NCBI GenBank assembly: GCA_977006965.1
Contig: OZ345353.1
Location: forward strand, 3,162,001 to 3,226,000
Source of the DNA: Phymatolithon calcareum
Taxonomy: Eukaryota > Rhodophyta > Florideophyceae > Hapalidiales
DNA: 64,000 nucleotides
Reading direction: 5' to 3'
The notes below the pieces were generated by a model. The model was given only the letters and a program-made list of their open reading frames with translations, did not search any database and was not told where the DNA came from. Shown piece after piece: positions 11,046 through 20,900 of the stretch (position 1 is its first letter; each line of letters opens with the position of its first letter). A program made the position numbers and the translations under genes.

Positions 11046-11428
11046 ATGGAGTCTAATGACTTTTCCGTTGTTAGCATTTCTCCGGAGTCCAGTTGGACAG
11101 GACTGCAAGGGCATGAAAGACCTCCCAGTGATGTCATTCGTGATCTGAGATATACAATGGCTAAAATGGTGGAAAAAAAGGTTGCCTCTCCTTCCACTCT
11201 TCCCGTAGACATGCAAAAGGAGAAAGATACAGAGCGCGCTTTGTAGTACTTCAGGAGGAGACATAGAAGCATAAAAGCGACAAAACAAAAACATATCAGA
11301 GAGACGCAGCACTTTATTGGTGCTATGGGGAGCCAGCAGCTAGTGGCCCTCAGAGGGACATACCCGGGGCTAGGTACATCAGATCGAGGTCGGTTCATGG
11401 AGACCGCGGTGAGTTTTAAGCAGGGCTA
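11046..11428 (+). pseudogene. Conserved hypothetical fragment (MAKMVEK family)
   Basis: The frame reads MESNDFSVVSIS, then DVIRDLRYTMAKMVEKK, PVDMQKEKDTERAL and a TAG at 11244. After that the same frame stays open as YFRRRHRSIKATKQKHIRET up to 11428. A diverged inverted copy of the TMAKMVEK part lies on the minus strand at 56766-56888 with conservative changes and a stop one codon earlier. This suggests that the shared part was once coding and ended about here. I do not recognise the family. Confidence 0.4.
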
Positions 11429-12182
11429 GAACCAATTAAATTGGTAGTAATTGCGCAGAAAATACTACTTTACTAATTTCATTTTTGTTGGACGCGTAGA
11501 GGCAATTCAAATTGCAATTATATCAGCATACCCAATTATGATTGCAATTACCTCAAGTTATGAAAAGCAACTCTGATGACTTGAATGTGCTTTCGAGTCG
11601 TAATTAAGTGGATTTATTGAGAAGGTACCATGTGTACCAACGTGAGGAAAGTCGGCACCTTTCTTAGCATTCTACTACACTCGAAATTTCAGTTCCTTAA
11701 TCAGAATTACTTAGTATCGCGTCGATGGCTCGGGCCACATTGGTCTCCTCTGTGGGGGTCCATGTTGGCTTCCTCGGGATGCTCTTCACTGAAGAGCATC
11801 CCGAGGAAGCCAGTTAGAATACTGAAGAGTCTTCAGTATTCTAACTGCCCATTTCTTCTATTATATTCGGCGGATTTCTTGGAAACTGACCTACAAACCA
11901 TCTTGCGCAGAGAATTCTGTGCCTGCTTTCTTTCATCCTCACTGCTTGGTGCGGTAGACCATTCTTGGCAAATGTATTTTTCCTAGCGCGGCGTTCTTCT
12001 TGTTGTTACCAGGCTTGTCGGAGGGCACTCTTGTCTTGGATTGTGCTTTCGAGTCGATAACGCAAACTCATTACTAAATAGCAATTTCTATTGCAATTAT
12101 TTTTCATTTCTGAAATCAAAATTGCAATTGGTGAATAGGCTCTAATTAATATCGATTTGTAATTTAATTCGTTCTTAGCCTG
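11421..12182. mobile_element. Non-autonomous hAT-like element (762 bp, tentative)
   Basis: The ends form an imperfect inverted repeat: CAGGGCTAGAACCAATTAAA at the left and, reverse-complemented from 12182, CAGGCTAAGAACGAATTAAA at the right. CAGG(G) termini and an AT-rich interior with repeated TTGCAATT motifs fit a hAT-type derivative. No target-site duplication is visible and no transposase is encoded, so this is a moderate call. Two perfect hairpins lie in its centre. Confidence 0.5.
11767..11846. repeat. Two adjacent perfect hairpins
   Basis: The first hairpin has 21-bp arms at 11767-11787 and 11791-11811 with a 3-nt loop. The second has 17-bp arms at 11812-11828 and 11830-11846 with a 1-nt loop. 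Both are perfectly paired and abut without a gap. The inner sequences are related (CTCTTCACTGAAGAG and CTGAAGAGTCTTCAG). Confidence 0.95.
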
Positions 12183-12584
12183 CTCGTATCGCTGTTATTT
12201 TGCCATCGTCTTGGACCTGGCGATCGTATGTCCCATCCGCCGTTTCCGCTTGTGTCAACCTTTATGGCTACTCCATCTCGCTTATTGTGGAATATTGTCG
12301 TTCCATTTCATCAACAATTGTCCAATGAACTCTGTGAAATGAAATTTGAATTTTAGTTTGAAGCATTTTGCCCTTCCTATATGGGATTCAACAATGGCCA
12401 GGGTGGATCTTACATTTTTCGATATTGCTATTGGATTCGTTCGCGGGTAAACTTTTAATTAAACATGATTTTAAATCAAATGTAATCATTGACCGCTCGC
12501 TTGATACTTTTTTGAAAGAGTATTAATGCAGTTAATGATGTCATCGGCTATATTACATCAAATTTGTGGCTGCAGCATAGAAAA
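12183..12584. other. Gene-free stretch
   Basis: No coding region, RNA gene or repeat was recognised between the hAT-like element and the reversed kinase fragment. Confidence 0.4.
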
Positions 12585-12700
12585 ACGCCTCAATTATTTT
12601 CGAGTCGCAGGATCTGCGTCCTTCGTCATGTTGAGCGACAAAGCGCTCCTGGCAGCAACGGTGGAGCAACAAGGAGGTCGGCTTGGGATGCAAGGGAGAA
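12585..12700 (+). pseudogene. Inverted fragment of the kinase 5' region
   Basis: The plus strand here (TTTTCGAGTCGCAGGATCTG onward, encoding ...SFVMLSDKALLAATVEQQGG) resembles the minus-strand start of the kinase gene near 14270-14360, with about 20 bases missing inside. It points toward the intact kinase gene, placing a piece of kinase 5' DNA next to its 3' end in reverse orientation. Confidence 0.7.
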
Positions 12701-12851
12701 GCATGCCAAGGGCAAGCATGGCGTCATCCACGTTGAGGAGAGCTGAAATTCAGCCCAGCATCTTGCTTAACATGAAACACATGTACAGTATCGGTACTAC
12801 AACGTCTGAAAGGGCGGGCAGAGCTCGGCTGTATGTATCCACATCAGTTTG

Positions 12852-14351
12852 CTACTGTAGTTTTGCGCTTGTCTCAAATTTCTCCACTGCCCACTTCACC
12901 ATAACCCGCACCAAGCTCAGTTGCAGTTGCAGTGCATCTTGACAGTTACATTTCGCCTGTTCTTCAACATGGATCAGCTCATTCAGTGTCCGGAAAACGC
13001 TTGACAAATATGTCGACAAGGCCACAGCATCATAAACTGCACCAACTTCTGTGAGCGCAATACCCATTTCTGCACAGTAAACAGTCAAAGTCTTGTGGCC
13101 GAACATAGAAAGGTCGGAAAGACAGCAACCTACATAAGATTGGTTCCAGTCGAAAAAGCAATAGGAACCTGTTGTTCCACCCGGCCGAAACATATTTCCC
13201 GTTGGCAAGTCACCGTGAACGAAAGTCGTTGGTAGCTTTGCATCTCGGACGTCACGTAGAGCTCGGATAATGTACGCTTTCCAACGCTTCATATACTTGA
13301 ATTCCTCATTATCCTTCAGAAACTTAAGCTCTTCGTGTTCAAGCAAAAAGTCAAGGTTCTCCTCCATCCATTCTGTATTCAGAACCATCATTCCTGCCGC
13401 TTCCAGTTCTGGAATCGCTGACATGCTCGCCTTCTGCAGCTTGACCAGGTCTCTGAAAAACTGCGGGAATTCGCTTTTTGGAATACCATTATCGAACAGA
13501 CCCCATTCCTTTCCGTGATCAGCTGATATCGTGATCCTCTCTTCCGTGTCAATCAAGAGGGGCTTCGCCACAAACGAAGGTGCAATCTTGCACAACACCG
13601 ATGTTATCGCCGCCTCATTGCAGAAAATGGGTGAACATTTCAGGAAATAAAACCCTTTGTCGGTGTTTACTCGAAGTATACTGCAAAGCATCGTTGCTTT
13701 CAGCTGAGTCACCGGTCCCATCACCTCTAGTCCATGCGATCTCAGAACCCCGCACATCCATTCCGCCTTTTCCGTGAACCATCCTACACGGCCCCACGCA
13801 ACTCGCAAATCCGGTTCTCTTCGTTGCAAAATACTGTTGAGCTCTTTGCGGATAGCATACCGTGCCTCCTCATCGCAATGGTCAATGGCAGCTTCTTCAA
13901 TATTCACCCACTCCCACCCTTGCGGAAGATCAATTAGATCTTCATGGGTCTCGAAAATGATCACAGATCGAACAACCGTGGTTTCGGAAATTTCCTTTTC
14001 CCGATTCCATATCCATCGCAAGATCGTAACTGAAAAGTTGAACTCAAGTTTCAGTTTCAATTCATCCATCATACCGGGAGCGTGTGCCGCATTCATATAT
14101 TGTCCAAAACATTGCGGAAGAGTCCACTTGTCTCCATTACGAATGACAAGAATTCGACTCCGTGCCGTGTCGGGAATGAGCAATTGTAGCTCGTTGACAC
14201 CATCTTTTGCGCAGCGTTCCCATGCCGACAAAGAGTCTTTCGATTCCTCCATAGCGCGTCCTTGTTGCTCCTCCATTGTTCCCGGGAGCACTTTTTCGCT
14301 CAACAGGACGAATGTGACGTTGCTTCGCTGCACGAAGACCGCAGATCCCAC
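12852..14351 (-). CDS. Nudix-like/APH-fold phosphotransferase, intact copy
   Basis: The frame is open for 499 codons. The first ATG is at 14276 (474 residues). Sequence upstream of it (GSAVFVQRSNVTFVLLSEKV) is conserved in frame with the other copies, so an upstream exon joined at the AG near 14357 is likely. The N-terminal 190 residues resemble a Nudix-type fold (RILVIRNGDKWTLPQCFG, VRSVIIFETHE, WEWVNIEEAAID) but lack a recognisable GX5EX7REUXEE box, so hydrolase activity is unlikely. PDLRVAWGRVGWFTE leads into an APH-like kinase with ATP-lysine (YFLKCSP), catalytic HGDLPTGN (HxDx4N) and metal-binding FDWNQ, all intact. Such proteins transfer phosphate from ATP to small hydroxyl substrates; the substrate here is unknown. 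It sits downstream of a truncated TOP3 copy. Confidence 0.8.
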   Translation of the reverse strand: MGSAVFVQRSNVTFVLLSEKVLPGTMEEQQGRAMEESKDSLSAWERCAKDGVNELQLLIPDTARSRILVIRNGDKWTLPQCFGQYMNAAHAPGMMDELKLKLEFNFSVTILRWIWNREKEISETTVVRSVIIFETHEDLIDLPQGWEWVNIEEAAIDHCDEEARYAIRKELNSILQRREPDLRVAWGRVGWFTEKAEWMCGVLRSHGLEVMGPVTQLKATMLCSILRVNTDKGFYFLKCSPIFCNEAAITSVLCKIAPSFVAKPLLIDTEERITISADHGKEWGLFDNGIPKSEFPQFFRDLVKLQKASMSAIPELEAAGMMVLNTEWMEENLDFLLEHEELKFLKDNEEFKYMKRWKAYIIRALRDVRDAKLPTTFVHGDLPTGNMFRPGGTTGSYCFFDWNQSYVGCCLSDLSMFGHKTLTVYCAEMGIALTEVGAVYDAVALSTYLSSVFRTLNELIHVEEQAKCNCQDALQLQLSLVRVMVKWAVEKFETSAKLQ

Positions 14352-15100
14352 GACTCGAAATAATTATTGCTCTCTGTAAGTTGTCATACGGTACAGGTTG
14401 CGGACGGAACATGCCCGCCCAAGATAGATTTACATCCCTCACAGGCTTGTACTTATTTTCTTGCTTGCAGTTAATCCACGGCACTCTTTCTGATGTTGCC
14501 GTCGTTCCAGACCGTCAACCATATTAACTGTCAGGGAAGTGAAAACGAAGGGTAGTTTTAAGTTTCTTTCCATGCCGCATTCGTGGCATTCTCGTTCGGG
14601 TACGGTGGACCTCTGTGAAAACTTGTTTAAGTTGTTTTGGACCTCCACTTCTGTTCTTTCGTACTCTGAAGTAGTAGCCTGCGCGACGATCTTGACTGCA
14701 ACGGTTCCTTAACAATATTACCCATTTCGAACTGCTCGATCGACTCAAAAGTTGACTTCAACCACTTGCCGAACGCTTATCTACTCGCATGTCGATCGTC
14801 ACTATGATCGTGAACGCCCGTTTGTAACAGAATGCCAAAATATGTCACGTACCCAGACGTTGGCAAAATACCTATTGGAGGGAATGATACAATGAGTGTA
14901 AGCGGCTACAAATCGTCACAGTATGCCGGCGTCCGTGATTTGTTTTTCCGACTGCAAAATTTCGATTTTTAAATATCAGTTGAAATCTGTAGCAGAAAGC
15001 AGAGTCACTTACCGGTCACTGTCGCTCCCGCAGCGTCGTTAAAGCTCGGTTTGACGAGAAGAGACATTGTTACTCAGAGATGATTGGCGCGTACAAAAAG
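14352..15100 (-). other. TOP3-kinase spacer, second unit
   Basis: This spacer matches 5257-6274 with several deletions, including about 190 bases in the middle. The candidate exon MSLLVKPSFNDAAG starts at 15067 and ends at a GTAAGT donor (plus-strand ACTTAC just before CGGTCAC). The distance to the TOP3 stop at 15101-15103 is again 33 nt. Confidence 0.45.
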
Positions 15101-16440
15101 TCAACGTCGCCGCCGAAAGATGCGTCCTCTTCTTGTCTGTCTCTGTCCCCCGATACTCCCTCTTCCCGCACTTCTACCTCTGCCCCAGCGTCTACCCCTG
15201 CCGCCACTATCCTCAATGTCCCCTGGTTCCACACTTCCAGTGTGTGGTGGTTTGATACCAATATGCACGCCTTGAAATTAATTGGAGTCCCCAGAGGAAC
15301 ACGGGAGTGCTTCCGTGATACAGAAATGTTGCGCGACCCGCATTTCCCAGAGAGAACGGCTCCCTCTGTGGCCGCGACGGACTGAACCGCATTTCCAGAG
15401 AAGAAGTACACAAAGTTGCAAGATTCCCTGTCTGCAGAACACGATATAAACTTCTTTGCCGAGTCTCTCGACTCCCGAATATTACACGGAGCTTTGCACA
15501 GCGGGCATTCCGCGACATTCGCCTGGCTTGACGGCGTGCCGTGCGATAATGGACATGTTAGATGCGCACGCATGAAGCATCGAAAGCCTGATATCTTTTT
15601 CTCCGGGTTCACACCTTCGTCACTCGGCGGGTGCGAAATGCAATAAGGGCATAACGTGTAACGGGCGTTTGACGATGAGTTGGTCATTTGTAGCACTTGA
15701 AACTGGCACACGGGGCACCTCGCATCGTGTGGCTCAATAATCCCAAATCGCGGCAACTCCTGCGATAAACTGTTGAGATAAATTACATGTCCTGCAATGC
15801 AAACTACGATCTGAACCTTCGCTGCCACTCGCATGACCGCAGCCACCTCCTCGACCGCGACCACGCCCACTACCTCTGCCCCTTTCGCCCCCCCCCCTCC
15901 GCGAACACTACCCTGCGACGCGGCTCCTCCACTTCCCGGTCGCCCTTTTAAATTCATAACATGATGACAATTCCCACATTCGGAGAGATTGGGCACCGGA
16001 CTTTGCCATGTAGCCGCGGTGGAATTATTAAACTTGCTTCGGAAGACATTGCTCAACGTTACCGTATTATTACGCAACTGAGCAAACTTGCGCAGTCTGC
16101 AGCACACTTGCAACGTGCGCCTGCCCATTGCCCTCTTTTTTCCTATCCTCCTCCCGCTTCGCGCGCATGTATGGGCGAGCAAGATAGAGCAGACATTTTT
16201 CGTGTGACACGGCAAGAGCAATGCCGATTTCTGTGCGTGCGAAGCTTCCAGCTTTGCCCCTTCTTTCACGACCTAGTTCCGCTCTTACACTTTCCTGACA
16301 TGCTCCGCGATCGTGGCGCCCGTTCCGATTCCGTAATGATCCATGAGTACAATGACATCGGCCTCCGAGAGCAGCGCCGGCGGTTGAGTCTGTAACTCAC
16401 GCAAAGCAAAGCGCTGCGACGGAAGGGTCTCCCTAGGCGA
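15101..16440 (-). pseudogene. TOP3: DNA topoisomerase III, C-terminal half only
   Basis: Homology to the other TOP3 copies begins near 16440, in the region after the active-site domain, and runs to the RG-rich tail. Readable parts are the Gly-rich linker (GGAASQGSVRGGGG), CPVCQFQV, CPYCISHPPSD, the C4 zinc finger CPLCKAPCNIRESRDSAKKF...C and a second finger starting CGSRNISVSRKH. The C-terminal frame ends differently because the tail carries deletions. Everything 5' of 16440, including Toprim and the catalytic Tyr, is absent and replaced by unrelated DNA. Confidence 0.85.
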
Positions 16441-16813
16441 CGGGAGATGGCCTTAGTGCCAGTGGAAAATTGGTCTCGTACTGGACTTCATTCGAAAAAT
16501 AGTTCGAACAGAAAAGGGCGGTATACTATTGATGATTCGTCGTACAAATTGGCGGGAAACGCAAAACGTAATACACTACAGACCAATGATTAACGTTCAA
16601 TCAATAGTATCATAACATTCGTTTTGGCGGGAAATGAGAACGACACCCGACACAAAACTCTGATCTGCAGTTTTGCATATCAATGATTGTTAGATCCAAT
16701 ATGAATTAGATCTAAGATCCTCTCCCTTCTTGAATCAATTCATTGGTTCTCGCGGTGAGGTAGAACTTGTGCTCACGTCCAGGAGGCAAAAGTTTCCGCT
16801 TCTTTATTTATGA
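16441..16813. promoter_or_regulatory. Intergenic region with two E2F-like motifs
   Basis: Two near-identical motifs, TTGGCGGGAAAC (16549-16560) and TTTTGGCGGGAAATG (16622-16636), fit the E2F consensus TTTSGCGGGAAA that drives S-phase genes in animals and plants and is retained in red algae. They lie in an AT-rich region between the truncated TOP3 (minus) and the MMAA-type fragment (plus). An inverted repeat TACTATTGAT/ATCAATAGTA brackets the area. Which gene they served is unknown. Confidence 0.45.
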
Positions 16814-17611
16814 ATGGGCATCGCCACCCGCCTCGCAGATGGAGTTCTTTCCGGCAGTCGATTGTCCCTTTCTCGAGCAATAATGCTCATAGAGTCACAA
16901 AACCGTGCCCGCGCTCCACTCGCAGCCGAGCTACTAGACTGAGTTAGCGCATCAGCTTCACGGCGACCGACATTCCGTGTGGGCATCTCAGGAGCACCAG
17001 GTGCAGGAAAGAGCACTCTTATCGAACGTCTCGGGCTCCACATCGCGAGCGAGGAATCACGTCTGGCCGTCCTTACTGTAGATCCGTCTTCAACTCTATC
17101 CCGCGGAAGCATTCTTGGCAATAAGACGCGCATGTCGGGACTTGCACAGCACCCTTTCGCGTACGTGCGACCAAGTCCGTCACGCGGAGTACTGGGCGGT
17201 CTTGCAAGACGCACGTACGAAGCTGTCGTGCTCTGCGAAGCAGCAGGATATTCTGTGGTTATTGTGGAGACTGCAGGTGTTGGTCAATCTGAGGTTGCCG
17301 TCTCCGACGTCGTTGACGCTCTTCTACTGCTCGTCGCACCCGCTGGTGGTGACGATGTTCAAGGATTTAAGAAAGGACTGCTAGAGTTTGCCGACCTCAT
17401 TGTCGTTAACAGGGCTGATGGTGCAATGACTGCGACCGCGGGAAACACTGCCGACGACTTTCGGGAATCAGTCATTTTAGTCAGGCGGCGACGAAACAGA
17501 GGTACACCGCGTGTCGTGTTGCACACTGTGAAGCAACGTACGGAAGCTAATGATGGCAGGCAACGAAAAAACGCGCGCCAAAATGGGATGGTGAGCGCGA
17601 ATTTGGCGTAA
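16814..17611 (+). pseudogene. MMAA/ArgK(MeaB)-type G3E GTPase fragment
   Basis: An ATG at 16814 opens MGIATRLADGVLSGSRLSLS, then RAIMLIESQNRARAP, an in-frame TGA near 16940, and VGISGAPGAGKSTLIERLG (P-loop). Next come AVLTVDPSSTLSRGSILGNK (Walker B-like), VETAGVGQSEV (switch II DxxG region as ETAG), LLVAPAGGDD and VNRADG (NKxD variant). Family members guide methylmalonyl-CoA mutase or related B12 enzymes. The frame departs from the family after TADDFRESVILV and stops at 17611, so roughly the last 80-100 residues are missing. One stop plus 3' truncation make it a pseudogene. Plus-strand orientation is opposite to the array genes. Confidence 0.75.
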
Positions 17612-17742
17612 ATTTGAGCGAGGAAGCCCAGAAGTGTGTTTTTCAATTGCACAGAGACACGTGTAACCATCCCGTCAGGTAGGTTCTCAGAACAATTTAT
17701 TTTTTCTTGCTTTAACCGCAGATAGGTGAGATATTCGAGGAG

Positions 17743-17878
17743 TGTCATTGGGCGTTCGCCAGTCAGTCCCCCAGGACCTCACATGTACTAAGCAGTGCCC
17801 CATCGGTCCATATAGATTTCCCATAAAGCATCGCCGTCCAGCCTTCCACATTAGGAGGCAGGGATCTGCTCATTCACA
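17743..17878 (+). repeat. 5' LTR of young Copia
   Basis: This 136-bp LTR runs TG...CA, is identical to 22667-22802 and is unusually short for a Copia LTR. Confidence 0.96.
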
Positions 17879-17936
17879 CTGGTAGCACCATCTTTCTGTC
17901 GACCGCAAAGTGCAGCCCTCCCCTCCCGAGGCCATC

Positions 17937-20900
17937 ATGGCCGGCACAAGCGGAGAACAAACGCCGGATCTAACCGATCAAGATGTATCGGACTATCGGC
18001 AATCACTCAACTCCGTGGATTTTGGTTCTCATCTTCTCAAGCTGGACCAAATTTCGCACAACACTTCTAAAATGCAAGCGGCACTGTGGACGGCCAAGAC
18101 AAATAACATGCAGCGTCAGGCATTTTTGTCCCAGCTTCCGCTGCTATACTCCTACGATTGTCAGGCCACTTCTCCGAATGAAATGCCATCGAAACTGGCA
18201 CGTGTGTTTAATTTCAAGCTTCTATCTCACGTGTACACATATGTTGAGCCATCTCTTCGTACTGACATCCATCAAAACGCAACCGTGGTCATCCGCACTA
18301 TCGACGATCTCAACAGCGCAATTCAGTCAACACTCCAAGTCTCCGCACTGCACAAGGCTATTGCTCTCGTGTCGGAGCTTCGCGATCAATCTCAAGACGA
18401 AATTTCTCCTCTGCAGCACATTTTACAAGTACAGTCGAGTTTCAACGTCATCAAAATGGTATGCCCATCTTTGGAGATCTATATGGCCATTCAATGTGTC
18501 GCAGGATTTTCCCCATCTGATCAAGTCGAGCTGTTGAAGGAGCTGGACGGAAATGTCATTCCTAACATTTCAACGCTGGTCACAGCAATTCGCAAGACTA
18601 CCTTACCGTCAAGTTCCACGGCGTCGTACTCCCAAGGCTCACCGTCCAGTCTCGCGTTGGCCGCGAAAAACGTTTCCGTAGAATGCTACTACTGCAAGTG
18701 CTCCCTACAGAAGCACAACTTGCTACAGCATCTTCGTTTCAAATGCAAATCATACACCTGCAAGATTTGCAAGAAAAACAAAGCCGGTCACACGTCTCGC
18801 TCGTGCCCTCTCCAAATCAAATCCAAAGTAACACCGTCTCAAGTTCAGTCTGTGGTCCCGTCAGCCCCCGTTCCACAATCTGTTCAAATTATTCCTATGC
18901 CGTTTCCGTATTCTTGCACGCCGTCTATTCAACAATTTACGGACGTTCAGTCAGTCGACGATACCGCATCGTCCATTGGAGAGACCATTACAACAGTAAA
19001 TGATCCTGAAATTTCTCCCTATATCCACATTCACGTGATTAATTCTGTCAACCCCCATCAAAGAGGCCACTATTCGTCTCATGCCATTATCGATCCGGGC
19101 GCAGACGCTGTTGCTCTAATCGGCTCTTCTGTTCTCACAAGATACTCAGCCTTACTACCACGATCCCAACGCATCCTCAAACGTGGTCGGGAGCACATAT
19201 GGTATCAATTTGGTCCAAATGCTCCTGTAAGGTCCACAAGTGAAGTTGATCTGCCTATCAGTATTTGTGGGCAATGGACGTACATACCAGTTCATGTCGT
19301 TCCCGAAGCCTGCCCTTTGCTAATTGGCCTCCGTTTACTGAAGAAGTGGAACGCCGTCATAGATTGCAGTCGAATGGCTGTGAGATGCAACATCAGTCCT
19401 ATGGGACCGGTTCAACTACCTACAAAACTCTACAATGGGCAAATTGCGTTTGATGCAATAGGCGATGCAAGAAAAAGGCAAGTTTTTACTCTGCTGTCAA
19501 AGAATTTGGACTTAAATGAACACGATATCAAGAAAATTCACATGAATCTTGGTCATCTTCATGCTGCTGGACTTTACAAGTATCTGCGCCAGGCTGGTCG
19601 TGAGCAGAAGGGACTTCTGCAGCTATGCGAGTCTATATGTAAGTCCTGCCGCACATGTTTGGAGCATCGCCCACCCGCTCCTCGTCCCAAGGTTAGCCGT
19701 CCACCGCCCTCGGATGTCTTGCAGCATGTCTCACTAGATCTCATGTTCCCCAAGATTCATGGAAAAACTGTCATTGTTGCGGTATTCATTGACCAGTTCA
19801 CACGCGTGGCGTCCATGCAACTGCTGCAATCGAAAGCCGATAGTCAGCTAATTGCCGCATACTTTGATGCATGGTGTCGTTTTTTTGGCCACCCCACTAC
19901 TTTGCATACAGACGGCGAGACCGCGGTATCAGGACATTCATTTTCTAATATGCTGCAGAGATTCGACGTTCACCATAAGGTAACTCCCCGGAAGTCGTCA
20001 TATCAAAATGGTCTAGTTGAGCGCACCATCTCTACGTTGAAATTCATCATTAACACTACCGTCATGGAGAACCCCAACTCTCCACCTATCACAATAGTGC
20101 ACTCTGCTCAAACTGCGTACAATTCAAGACCCAATTACTTTGGGGTGTCCCCATTTCAAGTTCTCTACGGACTTCATCCTCCAACATCGAACCCGGCCAC
20201 TGATTCCCCAGTGTCTCTTTCAAAAATACCCACAAACATCGACGAACTGTACGTCCGACGCCTTCAGACGCTTGTGTCAGCAAGACAAGCTTTCGCGCGC
20301 CTCGACGTGGACTCTAGGATCCGTCGGGCTTTGTCCCGGCAGCCACCGCGCCCGCAGGAGCCTCTTCAGCTCAACGACATTGTGATCTACTTCGATACAA
20401 AGACACGAGAATATTGCGGACCAGCCACCGTGGCAGGAGTAGACAATCAGGTTGTCTCTCTTCATCGTGGAAACAAGCTCGTTCGTGTTCCCCCTCAGAA
20501 TGTTCAAAAGTGGGATCCAACGTGGTCGTTCAGGAACCACAACACTCAGGACGCACCCCTCGGACACCTTGAGAGTTTTTCATCCTCTTCAACTCTTCCA
20601 GCATTGACTATTCCAACTTCAACTCCAATTCCTGAGCCGTTCACTAATCATCTCGGTATCACTGCAGAAACTAACATATCATCTAAATCCAATAACAATG
20701 GTCAGAACACACGTGACGGCAGCTTCCGTCCTGACAAGCAGATAATTTCACCCTCGACTACTCCTGTCTCGAAACGAACTCGGTCCCAAACAGCGCAAGT
20801 GCCGGCCAAAGCGATTGCCGTCGAGCCTCCGGGCGATAAATCAAAAGGTGTCATTACAGGGAGACGTCCAATTACTAGATCGCAGAGAGCCAAATTGCGA

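Noticed and set aside
13774-14379. Long plus-strand open frames opposite the kinase genes (also 4679-5170, 24319-24798, 32429-32920).
   Set aside because: They are antisense shadows of the conserved kinase frame. Catalytic motifs and conservation lie on the minus strand.
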